A stretch of 64,000 nt of DNA from Torymus aiolomorphi (Eukaryota > Arthropoda > Insecta > Hymenoptera > Torymidae): the NCBI GenBank assembly GCA_036365515.1, contig CM070874.1, forward strand, positions 95,389,442 to 95,453,441, written 5' to 3'. The stretch's first letter is position 1; the number at the start of each line of letters is the position of its first letter. The notes beneath the pieces were generated by a model that had not been told where the DNA came from, searched no databases, and saw nothing but the letters and a program-made list of their open reading frames with translations. Shown in pieces: positions 36,353-49,909 of the stretch. Made by a program: the position numbers and the translations under genes.

Positions 36353-36577
36353 CGTGTTTGAAATTCCGAACGTTCATAATGAACGAAATATTAACTTAAA
36401 GTTTCTAATTCTGGTTAGAATTCCCCGGAATGTGGTTTACTGGTGACTGCAAGAGTGAGAAGTGAAGAAATACAATTATTATCCGATTTTAAATGTATTA
36501 AGTAGCCAAATTCGGCTAAATTTGAAAATGGCAAAAATCTTTGGTTCACTATGAACGTTCGAAATTTCAAACACCTC
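36353..36577 (+). mobile_element. hAT-like MITE, copy 1, with 8-bp target duplication
   Basis: Ends are CGTGTTTGAAATTCCGAACG and CGTTCGAAATTTCAAACACC, followed by TC. The flanking AAAAATTA at 36345-36352 and 36578-36585 is a perfect 8-bp duplication. The right end read inward is (G)AGGTGTTTG, close to the CAGG-type end of hAT elements. A nearly identical copy is at 59093-59313. No protein is encoded. Confidence 0.85.
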
Positions 36578-36687
36578 AAAAATTACCTTGATGAAATAGA
36601 AAAATATCCTTCAAAAATCGTTTTTTACATATTACATATGCTGTCGATGTTATCGCTACGAGCAACATTCACGCACTGAAACTCAGA

Positions 36688-37494
36688 TACTGGGAGGATA
36701 GATATGGGTATTAATGCGGTATTTTTTCCAGGTTAGTTTCAAACCAATAGATTTCGTCTCCATGCAAAAAAATGATGTTGATTATTTTTATTATTGGAAC
36801 TTACGCAACGTATCTATTGATTAAAATACAATTTTAGAGCCAAAATTGATAAGTAAATTTATAAAAAGACTTTGAAAACAACGTGCCTCTGCTGATATTA
36901 CTGCAGGGCTTCTGCTGTTACTGCGTTGGTATTACGGCGTCATGTTAACCCATTACTTCCCACGCGGACATTTTTGAGTCGATGGGCTTTTGGCTTGGAA
37001 AAGTGACAAAACTGCAAAGTATGTTTTCTTTTGTAAAAAGAGTTGCTCTTTCAGATTCCGGTGAGAAAATTTCAAAATTTTCCATAGAAAATTCAATATG
37101 ACGGCTTTCTGGACAATATTTTCGAAGTTATTCGTTATAAAATATCATGGATGCAAAATAAAATGTTATCAACTTTGAGCCGCCATGTTGAATTTTCTAT
37201 TAAAAATTTTGAAATTTTCTCTGGAATCTGAAAGAGAAACTCTTTTTACATAAGAAAACATACTGTTTTTTATGTTTACAGTTTTGTCACTTTTCCAAGT
37301 CAAAATCCCATCGACTCAAAAACGTCCGCGTGGGAAGTAATGGATTAAAGCATAGGCGATGAAACCGCTTGCGCATGCGCAGAACCCAAAAACCGCGCCG
37401 CTGGTATTACTGCGGGGTTTTTATAAGATTGTACAGCCATAATACAAACACAGTAATAGCCACGTCTGTAGCAATACCCATATCTACCCTAGTA
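36688..37494. mobile_element. Inverted-repeat element hosting a TTAA element
   Basis: TACTGGGAGGATAGATATGG at the left resembles the complement of CCATATCTACCCTAGTA at the right, with GGGTATT shared inward. Repeats of GGTATTACTGC and GGTATTACGGC occur on both sides of the inner element. The outer element is about 410 bases when the inner TTAA element (36949-37344) is removed. The ends are imperfect, so the boundary is tentative. Confidence 0.45.
36949..37344. mobile_element. piggyBac-like MITE flanked by TTAA
   Basis: The ends CCCATTACTTCCCACGCGG and CCGCGTGGGAAGTAATGGA are inverted with one terminal mismatch, and TTAA flanks both sides (36945-36948 and 37345-37348). TTAA duplication plus CCC-type ends fits the piggyBac superfamily. 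Long inverted arms of about 170 bases continue inward (GTCGATGGG, AAAAGTGACAAAACTG). There is no open frame. Confidence 0.8.
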
Positions 37495-38501
37495 TATACA
37501 ATATACCTGTGCGGTTTTCTCCGATATGACCGCTGATCTCCCCTACATGTAGAAATCTTTTTATTCGTTACCTAAAATTTATTTTATACTTATATACTGT
37601 AATTTTTCTTCTACTCAGAAACGAATTTCTGGAATCAGCGCCTTTTTGTATTAGTGAACGAACTAATCACACTTATCAATATAAAAACGTATATTTTGAT
37701 AATAAACTCTTGAAAATGTGAATTAAACTAAAAAGATTTCGCCAAGGTATTTTATAAATTTCGCTCGTACGAAAGGAATGATTTTTAATTAATGCGCATT
37801 AATTAGCATAGATAAAAACTGATTATCAACTTAAAATGTGTAATCTTTCTCATTAAGATATTCTTACTAAGCGTAAAAAAGCATATAACATAAATAAGAA
37901 CAACTTTTGTAACTGATGGGAACGCTGAAAAGAACGGTTTATATTCACTTTATATGGAAATTGCACCTGTTATGTAGCTTCAAGTAGAAAATAGTCGGAT
38001 CCGTTCAGACATGAACTTTATACATAAATACAATTACGGTGTAAATGTTTTCGAAACTTTATGGTTAGTAAACGTCGATTCATTTATTTTAATTTGCTCG
38101 TATATCGACATCTTTTAAATTACAAACTTTAATTTTAGAATAAAAAGATATAGACGTTTCAAAAAGATTTTTAACTTTTATGTTGTCTTTCTATTAATAA
38201 AAGTTAATTTTCAAACTGTTTCTTCATATATTTTAAATATAATAACATATTTCGACTCTCGGGTGCGCGTCTAGTGCGCCACGGTCAGCTTTTCGTAATA
38301 TTCACGCGAACACCTTCAGTCAAGGCTGCATATTTTTACTCCGATTTTCACGCGATAAGTCAAAAAAAGCCTTTTTCAAATTAAGTACGCACGCATAGAA
38401 GCTTGCGCGGAACCGCATTTACGAATTATTTATAAAGTCCCGAGTGAATTTTCGAGACCGCGATAAATCAAAACGTCAGCGTGCTTGGAATGCTATCAGC
38501 A

Positions 38502-38532
<31 letters not shown>

Positions 38533-40306
38533 GCGGCACTTATGTTACGAGAAGGACCTAAACGACATGCTCCTATTTGGCCACAACCTTCGTTAGTGCG
38601 TCCAGGGAGAGAGACCAGAGGGAGAGAAAGAGAAAGCGACGTGGAGATGAATCTGATTGCACGACGAAAAAGTTGATTTACTTTTTTTTCAGGTTTTCAG
38701 GGGGGAGAAACTCGTTATTTCGGACTACTACTTGTTTACCGAGGGAGAGATGAAGAGTTTCGCCCTCGACGATGATTATTTTAAGGGATTTAGCAGCTGT
38801 CGAGAGCGAAAATTGGAAGAGCGATTGTCCTTTTCCGTCTATTTTTGCGGCTGACAAGCCGAGATATGTGCGGGAGGGATATAAAGTACACGTTCGACAA
38901 AATTCGCGCATGACGAACGAGACACACATCGAATGCACTCTTTTGCTTGTATTTTAGGTCGACTGTTTTAAGGGATTGCATTTCTATAGAGCGAGCATTC
39001 TGCGCCCCTTCGGCGAAATAACTTTTCATCCGGATTTTATTCCGCAATGCTTTTGTATAACTTTTCTTATTTAAAGATTAGTGTGAATTACGAAGAATAT
39101 GCAGACTAAACCGCACTGACACGTCGAAAAAATTGATTAATAAATAACATCCAAATAATGGGGCTATACGCCTATAATTTTTTGTCGTATTCTGTTGGGG
39201 CTTGAAAGACATTGCAAGTTTTATCTAAATGAGCGCACGGGCGTATCGCATTATAGCAACTACGTCAGTCTACTCGTGCGCACGCCCTATACACGGAAAA
39301 AATAGAACTCGTGACCTTTTTCTATAATTATACCGGGAAATATTAGGATAGAAAAAATAATAACCGGTATTTCATAAATGAATCGAGATGTATGTCGTAG
39401 TGTTGGCATTACAAATGATAGGCTAGATAAAAAAAGAAAAATTATGTATACTATACCTAAACTCAAAAATTTTCAATGATAAACTTAGTTTTAACAAATT
39501 GTGCGTACATCAAATTCATTTATGTTTTCTTTTACGAAGAAGTAATTATAATTAAGTAAGTAATCTTATTTGTTCAAGTAATAAGCTGTTTATTTTTAAA
39601 GATTATCTCTAAAGTTTAAATAATGGCAATACAACTATACCTTTTACTATACTTACTCATGAAGACGCCATTACTGTTAAGACGCGCCACTAGAGTTTTA
39701 AAAAAATTAACATTGGACAGAAACAGAAACACTTTTCCCAATATCGAAGCAGTTGGCAGCTAGTAGTTGAGCAGTTTCCGAATTGTCTTACGTATATTGA
39801 CTTTGTGTCAATAACAGGGTGGTGAAAGAGGGAGAAATCGCGGTAATGCGTTATACCGCTATTATACGAGCAGAGACCGTGGCATTACGGAATTGATCGC
39901 GACGTGCGATTATAAAAACCTTAAAGCGACTCACAGGTCAACATGAATTTCGTTGATGTCGGTAGAGATAATAGTGAAACTGAGTGTTTTCTCGTGTTCG
40001 TGTTTGATATGCTTTTTTAGATCCGGCCGTCTTAAAAAGTAATTAGGTCGCGGTATGAGCTTGCGTTGTAAACCGTATTAGGGTTTGGATTACACGCTAT
40101 AGATTACGATTTTTATTGACTTTTCATCAAAATATTGTACTGTACTTCTCTATTCGTGTTTTGCTAAGTGCGTAATATGTTTTGTTACATCTTTAAAATC
40201 AATAATATACGTAATTTTTGTTTTAAAAGTACAAACAGTTTATAAAGTTAATAAAATTATAATAAAAACCGAGTCTTTGTTTTTAATGAATAAAAGTTTA
40301 ACAATG
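37495..40306. other. AT-rich DNA with a GC-rich patch and GTC repeat
   Basis: No gene is supported. A CpG-richer patch lies at about 38260-39060, with a GTC trinucleotide tract at 38502-38530. Short frames in this patch (for example a poly-Ser run from the GTC tract) have no recognisable domain. The rest is AT-rich. Confidence 0.5.
38502..38530. repeat. (GTC)n trinucleotide repeat
   Basis: About nine and a half GTC units inside a GC-richer patch. It could encode poly-Ser in one frame but is not in a supportable gene. Confidence 0.9.
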
Positions 40307-40885
40307 CCCTGGTGGAAATCCAAAACATTTTCTAACTATTAACTGGTCATTTATATTAGAAACTTGCTATAAAATGGAAATTTCCCTTTTCCAGTTTCTA
40401 GCTCCCGGTGAAACGCTTTTTTCCCTATTATTCGAACATTTAATAGATTGAAAAGTAGAATGAGTTTTGCGAAGACAAACACAAGCTTGTTCTTGAGTAT
40501 TTTAAAGGTATTAAAACTGATCAGTTTTTTTAGTCCGGAAATGGCTAGTAGAAGGCCTGCTGTTATGACAAGGAGTGAAAGAGACAGAATCTAATGGTAA
40601 TAAGTACATTCTACGTAATATCTTCAAAAGGACTACTGTAAATGGTTTTTCTGTCTGCTCATATGGTTTATATTTTAGTAAGCTATAAGTTATAGCTGAA
40701 TACCGTACAATTTAACGTCAATTCTTTAAGTAAACTTAAGACGAAAATTTGGAGGTTATGGCCAATCTATTAAATGTGCGAATAATGGGAGAAAAAGCGT
40801 TTCACCGGAGCCTATTAATTAGCCATTTTTTCTACCTATTTATTGAGATTGTTGGCCATTTCAGATAGACAAATTTCCACCAGGG
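40307..40885 (+). mobile_element. CCCTGGTGG-family element, copy 1
   Basis: The ends are CCCTGGTGGAAATCC and ATTTCCACCAGGG, a 13-base inverted match. A second inverted block lies inward: GGTGAAACGCTTTTTTCCC and ATTATTCGAACATTTAATAG at the left, with the complementary sequence near the right end. It is 579 bases long without a coding frame. It matches copies at 41630-42206 (inverse), 57690-58264 (direct) and 58575-59364 (inverse). Target duplication is unclear. Confidence 0.8.
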
Positions 40886-41629
40886 TGACTTTAACGCAGA
40901 TGTAAAACAGATCTATTTTTGTAAATCCATTTTAACAAAAATATTTTTCATGATAAAATAAAGAAGTACGATTGTTATATTGAACGTATAAAAGCTTGAC
41001 CTCGCTTAAAAAAGGATTATGAAGCCTATTTTATATTTAAATAAAATAACGGTGTGAGGTGAATTTGCTACAATCGAAGAAATGAACGATAACACGGTCA
41101 AAAATTATTTCTGTAACATACTTTTTTTCTATAGTTGAAATAATAGTTATTTTAATAATTTCTTCATCTTCAAAATTAAATAATGCCTTTTTTGCTAAGT
41201 ATTGACCACTCTTCATAGTGCCCAGTGCCGGCTGTATACTTATACTATATAAGGTGTATATTGAGTGTTGGGGCCAACTAAAATAAAGATTATTTTTCTC
41301 TAATCTGTGTTCAGGTAAATACCATGATTACTATGCATATCAAATAAATACCGTAAATAATGTAATTGTATTAGTTTTCAATTTATAATTAATTTAATAA
41401 TTCATATAAACGTTGTCAATATATTTTTAGAATATTTGGCATTAACAGCTATGTATCAAGTATTGTTAAAATTGAAAATTCCGTGAACTTATTAATTATT
41501 ATAATTAACTAAAGCAATTATGGGGGCAAGTATGGTGCCACTCCTATATAATTATAATCTATTTAAAAGTTTATATTTATTTATAATACCAATTGCAATG
41601 GTTTATAATTGAAAAAAATATATTTAGTT
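40886..41629. other. AT-rich spacer between inverted CCCTGGTGG copies
   Basis: 744 bases of AT-rich DNA with no gene or repeat seen. It would form the loop if the two flanking inverted copies paired. Confidence 0.6.
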
Positions 41630-42206
41630 CCCTGGTGGAAATTTGTCTATCTGAAATGGCCAACAATCTCAATAAATAGGTAGAAAAAATGGCTAGTTAA
41701 TAGGCCCCGGTGAAACGCTTTTTCTCCCATTATTCGCACATTTAATAGATTGGACATAACCTCCAAATTTTCGTTTTAAGTTTACTTAAAGAATTGACAT
41801 TAAATTGGACGGTATTCAGCTGTAACTGATAGCTTACTAAAATATAAACAATATGAGCAGACAGAAAAACCATTTACAGTAGTCCTTTTGAAGATATTAC
41901 GTAGAATGTATTTATTGCCATTAGATTTTGTCTCTCACTCCTTGTCATAACAGCAGGCCTTCTACTACCCATTTCCGAACTAAAAAAACTGATGAGTTTT
42001 AATACCTTTAAAATACTCAAGAACAAGCTTGTGTTTGTCTTCGCAAAACTCATTCTATTTTTCAATCTATTAAATGTTCGAATAATAGGGAAAAAAGCGT
42101 TTCACCGGGAGCTAGAAACTGGATAAGGGAAATTCCCATTTTATAGCAAGTTTCTAATATAAATGGCCAGTTAATAGTTAGAAAATGTTTTGGATTTCCA
42201 CCAGGG
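41630..42206 (-). mobile_element. CCCTGGTGG-family element, copy 2, inverted
   Basis: This is the reverse-orientation copy of 40307-40885 over its whole 577 bases, with few differences by eye. Ends are CCCTGGTGGAAATTTG and GGATTTCCACCAGGG. The two copies form an inverted pair separated by 744 bases. Confidence 0.8.
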
Positions 42207-43206
42207 TTATACTTAAAATTATACAAGGCACATTTTATTTTTGATTTAAATTAAAAATTGTAGACATTTATTATTTGAAGTGAGGTTGATTGTTTACGGC
42301 AAAGTGCCAGCATTAAGATTAATTTGACGTAACTCTTAATAAGGATTTATATTCTTCATAATAATACCATTTCTTTATTATTATTATTATTTCGAAATAT
42401 AAGAAAAATCTTTTGTAACTTTGATTTACGAATTCATTTCAATTTAGTGCAGCCAATTTACGTTACAAATGATTGCAAAATTTCATAGAGATCAGTGCAA
42501 GAGTCATCTCTATACTCGAGTTTTTGTGTAGCTCGTAGACACCCACGCATACGAATTCCAATCCTACGACCTCGAGTTAGCATTGAAATTTATTAAAACG
42601 CCAGATCGAAAATTTCGGCCACAACGAAGCTCTCGCTTTGAAAAAGCAGTAAAACGGAGGGCGAACGAAAGCCAAGCCTGCGTCTGAGAGTACGCGCGTA
42701 TTTTCTCTTCAACAATCGCGTGGGCAAATCAACCATTTGTATCCCGGGTCGCATCCGAAAACAAGTAATCTCCTTCTTATCTCGCCCCGCGGGGTTATGT
42801 ACGTTCGCAAACCGGTGCGCGCCTGCGCTTGCTTACCAAACACCGCGATTTTAGTTTCGCCGGAGAAAAACGAAAAAGTTATTCTGAGATCGTGCAGTGC
42901 AGTTCGTAAGAGAGAAGATGTACGGTTCTGCATACGTGGAATGTTTCACGTGCAAAGGAAGAAAAAGAAGGCGGCCTCGAATTTAGTTCTGGCTTTACAT
43001 TTGACAAAACGAAAAATCGAAATTTAGATCCTAACTAAAATAAAAATTACAGCTCTCGACTCAATTCTAGTTTTTCTATAATATATTTTTCTTACACTCT
43101 TGTAATTTTTAAAGGTGTACTATCCAATATTAATGAAACTCGAATTTGAGATATTATTTGTAGAAACGTGAAAGGGTTCAAATTTGTTTCGTATACGCAA
43201 AAAGCA
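42207..43206. other. AT-rich DNA then a GC-rich patch, no gene
   Basis: A CpG-rich patch lies at about 42500-43020. A 96-codon plus-strand frame and a 74-codon minus-strand frame there show no recognisable domain. Composition suggests possible regulatory DNA. Confidence 0.4.
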
Positions 43207-43439
43207 CACGGAGAAAAATGTTTGAGTAAAAATTACTATACTGTATTGAAACCGGGGGACAGACTCGCATTATCAAAAAAATTAGCATACTTTCTAGTAA
43301 AAATTACTATATTTCTAGTAATTTTTACTACATTTATAACAATTTTTACTAGTAAGTATAGTAATTTTTTTGATAATTTGAGTCTGTCCCCCGGTTTCAA
43401 TACAGTATAGTAATTTTTACTCAACCATTTCTCTCCGTG
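43207..43439. mobile_element. Near-perfect foldback element with CACGGAGA ends
   Basis: CACGGAGAAAAATG and GAGTAAAAATTACTATACTG at the left are matched by CAGTATAGTAATTTTTACTC and CATTTCTCTCCGTG at the right. The arms include ACCGGGGGACAGACTC and its complement. The whole unit is palindromic with a short AT-rich centre containing further TAGTAAAAATTACTA units. It mirrors into two overlapping similar frames on opposite strands, which are artefacts of the symmetry. Confidence 0.85.
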
Positions 43440-45760
43440 CATGTATAGGAAATTCCGAAAGAACGTCGGCTTTTTTAACGAAGCCCCAGATATCCCGACG
43501 ATGTTTCTTTTTATACTTCGGTCCATATCCATCAATCCCCTCAACGTGCCGCGTACACACAGTCAGATACGCGGGCACCCGGAGTCTCTATAGCCGACTT
43601 TTCCGAGCGGTGCGCGCACGTACTACACCCACACACTATATGCGGCATGCAACCGTTGTTTGGCCTCGAAAGACGCGGGGGCTCGGGGAGGGAGAAAAAA
43701 TGTTCTCGTCAAAGAAAGCGAGACAGGGGACGAGGGTATGAGGCCGGGGGAGAGCGCGAGATAAGCGCGCACAGCGCGCACGCGTATGCGGGGCGCGTGT
43801 GTAGGACCGAGATATAGAGGTGTGTAGTTGAGGAGAAACCGGTTTTGCGCCCTGAAAGCCGCGCGCATACGCGGAAGATGAGATTCTGATGCTGCTGCCC
43901 CTGCGCACCTACACTGGGTTCTTTCGAGGCTCGAGCTTTAAAAAGAGGGAAAAAGAATCGCTCGCGCGCGAGGGAATTGAGAGAGAGAAGGTTGCTCTTG
44001 AAAATGAGAAGGGGGTGGGAGAAGGTCGCCACCGTCTCTCTCTCTCTCTCTCAGTGTGGGTGTGTTTGGCCACTGCGACGTATACAGATATATACGCGGC
44101 TTTTGTACACTGCCAGACGAGGAATCGAATTTCGTGTTGGACTTCTTGACTTGGTGGATGTTTGGAACTTAATTTTACTTCTCGATCCTTGAACTTTTTC
44201 TGGAAGAATTTGTTTAACGCTGAAACTCGACCTTATTTGCAAGAGCTATAAGAAGTTTTTAAGATTCCACACTCAATGGGATTTTTTTTATGGATACTGC
44301 CAAGTAAAAACGACCTATTAAAGGATACGAGAGGTGGTTAATTAAAAATTTTCCCGATACCTTGTGCAACTTTAGTAACAACGCGTTCATTTTGTGCCAT
44401 GCCACTTTATCTGGTAGTTACAAAAATTTAAGGTTTCTCTTTCAATTACGAGCAACACGCGTATGAGTACAGCACATCATTAAAAACAAACTTTGAAAAC
44501 CAAATATTTTGGGGGGGTGCTTTGAAACTTTGTAATGTTTGACGTCGTTTGATTTTACTGGAAAATAAATGTAAACTGTTTTGAGCTTTTGTCGTTACGC
44601 TTTTGTTCCACTTTCTGAAATTCATATTGTTCATTTTATAACTGAAACTTCAATGCTGAACATTTTATTGGATAAACATTATAAAAAAGACACATAATTT
44701 TATGGATATTATGGGTTAAGATGTATGTAAAAATGAGATATGTACTAATAATATATATGATTGGATTCCATTTATTTAAAAAAAGCTAAACATGTATGTA
44801 GTCGGACTTAGCAATGTATTATAATTATGTTTTCTTCATTTTATTATAACATAACAGAATAAATGTTAAAACTCAAACCATCCATCGTTTCAAACAAAAA
44901 AATTTTTAATTTTATAACTTAAATGAAACAATTCAAGTGCCCCTTTCATTCCAGACTCCGATTGCAAGAAACCAGCTGCAACACGTGGAAAGAGTTGCTA
45001 AAAAAAAAATCTGCGCGAAGCGCACGTACGGACTCTCGCGCGCTAATTTTCTCTAGATTCTCTTTCTCTCTTCAGAAAAGCAGATGTTCTCGTCTTCAGC
45101 GTCCGAGAGTGAAATTACTTTTCGTGAGAGGGAGATTTCATTCTCGAGACTTAGCGGTAGAAAAAGAAAATCGGGTACTCGTGCTTGCCACACACACACG
45201 CACACACATACGCGCGAGTGCGCTTGCATGCTTCTGTTTTCATTGCAAACGTCCGCGCGCAGTAGCTGAAGTAGCGAATAAGCGGGCACAGTGCAGCGCG
45301 CCGCTGATTATTATCGAATTACAGAGAGTAGCGCAGGACGCGCGACGAGGCCACGCTGCATCGTGTGTACGTGTGCGCGCGCGCACTCGCGTGTCTGCGT
45401 ATGTGGATATACATGTGAAAGCGAGCGTGCGGTATAGCGTGTCTTCTCGCGCGGCCCGCAGACAACTCACTGACGAGGCTATTTGCCCTACAAACATGAC
45501 TCCCTTTCGAGCCCCTCCTCCTTCTCCTCTCCTTCTCCTCTGTCCCCTCCTTGCCGTGTCTATGTCTCTGTATGCGTGTTTGTGTGTGTGCATGCTGTTG
45601 CTTTGTCGAGGAAAGTCGTTACTTTTTCCGCGACACACGCTCGGCACGCTGAAATCTTTATAAAACTGACCGCCGGCTCTCCGATGAAAGCATTGAGATG
45701 TCCTGCAACAGCGTCGCTTCGAAATCATAACTGCGCGTAAATAATGGTAGCGTCCGGCCG
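43440..45760. promoter_or_regulatory. Two CpG-rich blocks separated by AT-rich DNA
   Basis: CpG-rich DNA covers about 43530-44240 and 44930-45750, each containing short CT/GA or CA tracts (44035-44052, 45190-45210). A 246-codon plus-strand frame (44923-45663) is Arg/Ser/Ala-rich without domains and is treated as compositional. Possible promoters or enhancers. Confidence 0.3.
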
Positions 45761-48549
<2,789 letters not shown>

Positions 48550-49445
48550 GCATTGTTTGTATTTCTTTGAAGTCCCGCTAACTTCCAAGTTTATAAAATG
48601 GAAGTTTTTTTTCAATTTTTGTCATTCAACATTCTCCTAGGGAGACCTTATTCCATCTTTTCTGCAACATTTGTTTCGGTAAGGGTCATTTTTCCATCAT
48701 TTACCCATAAGTAAATTAAAAGTCACGAGTATCTACTACGTTCACGATATTTTCAACATGTTAAAAGTACTGAACGTAATTAACTTCGGATTCGATCCAC
48801 TTCGACGATTGCCTGTTTATTAAAAGTAGCGCTTGCAGCAACAACAATTTAACCGGGTTAGCTATAGGACACGTGTACTGAATTTGCGAAGTTTGGTAGA
48901 AAAGTTTCACTACTCGTTTTGGGATATTTCTTGCGCGTCCCTCGGAGCACATAGACATTCGCCGTTGGGATGTTTCCAATTCTTAGAGTTACCGACACCG
49001 TTGAGTGGCGCGAACGACGATGCTCTCTATTCGTCGTGATTCGTGCTAAAAAATGTGCAACAGTCTTCATTCTCAGCCTCGTTGAACGCGTGGTACGAAC
49101 AAACGACTTGTTTGAACAGATGCTTTCCCTATTTGCAGTTAGGCCTAATTTATAGCTGCGTGCCTGGCGTAGCTTTGATCTTCACTGCTGCTGGAGCTTT
49201 ATTTAGAAATAGGAAGAACTGTGTGCGATTACTTTTCAGCTCTGCTGCAAGTCTAATTGAACGAATTCCTTCGTTAGCGAGTTTGTCTCGAGTTACGGAA
49301 ACATATAGCTATAGCTATATAAATTTTGCTTCCAGTACATACATTAATTTTCATGCAGAATTTAACAGTGTAGCTAACATATCCTCGAGATCTTTAACAT
49401 CATTTGGCTATGTTAAGGAAAAGAAAAGAGTTTATGTTCACAATT
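48550..49445. other. Mixed-composition DNA without a supportable gene
   Basis: A 175-codon plus-strand frame (49043-49570) runs through this region and into the following MITE. It shows no recognisable domain, and its C-terminal part is MITE sequence, so it is not called. Confidence 0.4.
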
Positions 49446-49909
49446 ACACTGATAGAAAGATTCATTTGACCCAAAGTCGCCGGCTTAACGGGATGTGTGA
49501 TACCGACATAATTTTTCAACGAGTATATCTCATGACAGTACTAATAAAATCGCTCGAAAAAAATTTTTGAGTATGGTATTTATATATACGGAGGGCGTGA
49601 AAATTGTGTTTTTTCAAATCAATGTTTAAAAAGTTAATTTATTAAATAATGAAATTGGGTTGATTTTGAACTCCACATGGCCTTAACTGTTAACGAATAT
49701 GTATTTGAATTCAGTCAAATGCAGGTGTATTAACAGTTAAGGAATGGATCATTTGATAAAAGTAATGCTTGTGACAAAAAGCGATTGCGCATTAACTATT
49801 AATGAATATTTTGTAACGGTTAAGAATTATTCATTTAGGTCAAATACTTGAAAAAATCGCCTTTCAAATGAATCGCGCATTTGCCTCAAATATTTCTTTC
49901 TATCACTGT
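49446..49909. mobile_element. MITE with TA-flanked CACTGATAGAAAGA ends
   Basis: The left end TA-CACTGATAGAAAGA and right end TCTTTCTATCACTG-TA are inverted with one mismatch and flanked by TA. Inside, CCTTAACTGTTAA (about 49682) and TTAACAGTTAAGG (about 49729) form a second inverted pair. This fits a Tc1/mariner-type non-autonomous element. There is no protein. Confidence 0.6.

Noticed and set aside
39290..39310. CACGGAAAAAATAGA as a possible MITE end
   Set aside because: No matching inverted end was found within the following few kilobases.
42709..43027. Overlapping frames on both strands in a GC-rich patch
   Set aside because: Neither has a recognisable domain; both are explained by composition.
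43168..43544. Two similar frames on opposite strands containing the same peptide
   Set aside because: The similarity results from the palindromic foldback element, not from duplicated genes.
44923..45663. 246-codon plus-strand frame
   Set aside because: It starts in AT-rich DNA and runs through a CpG-rich block with biased composition. The short hydrophobic end is from CT/GT-rich DNA. No domain or codon signature is seen.
49043..49570. 175-codon plus-strand frame
   Set aside because: Its last third is the terminal part of a TA-flanked MITE and the rest has no recognisable domain.
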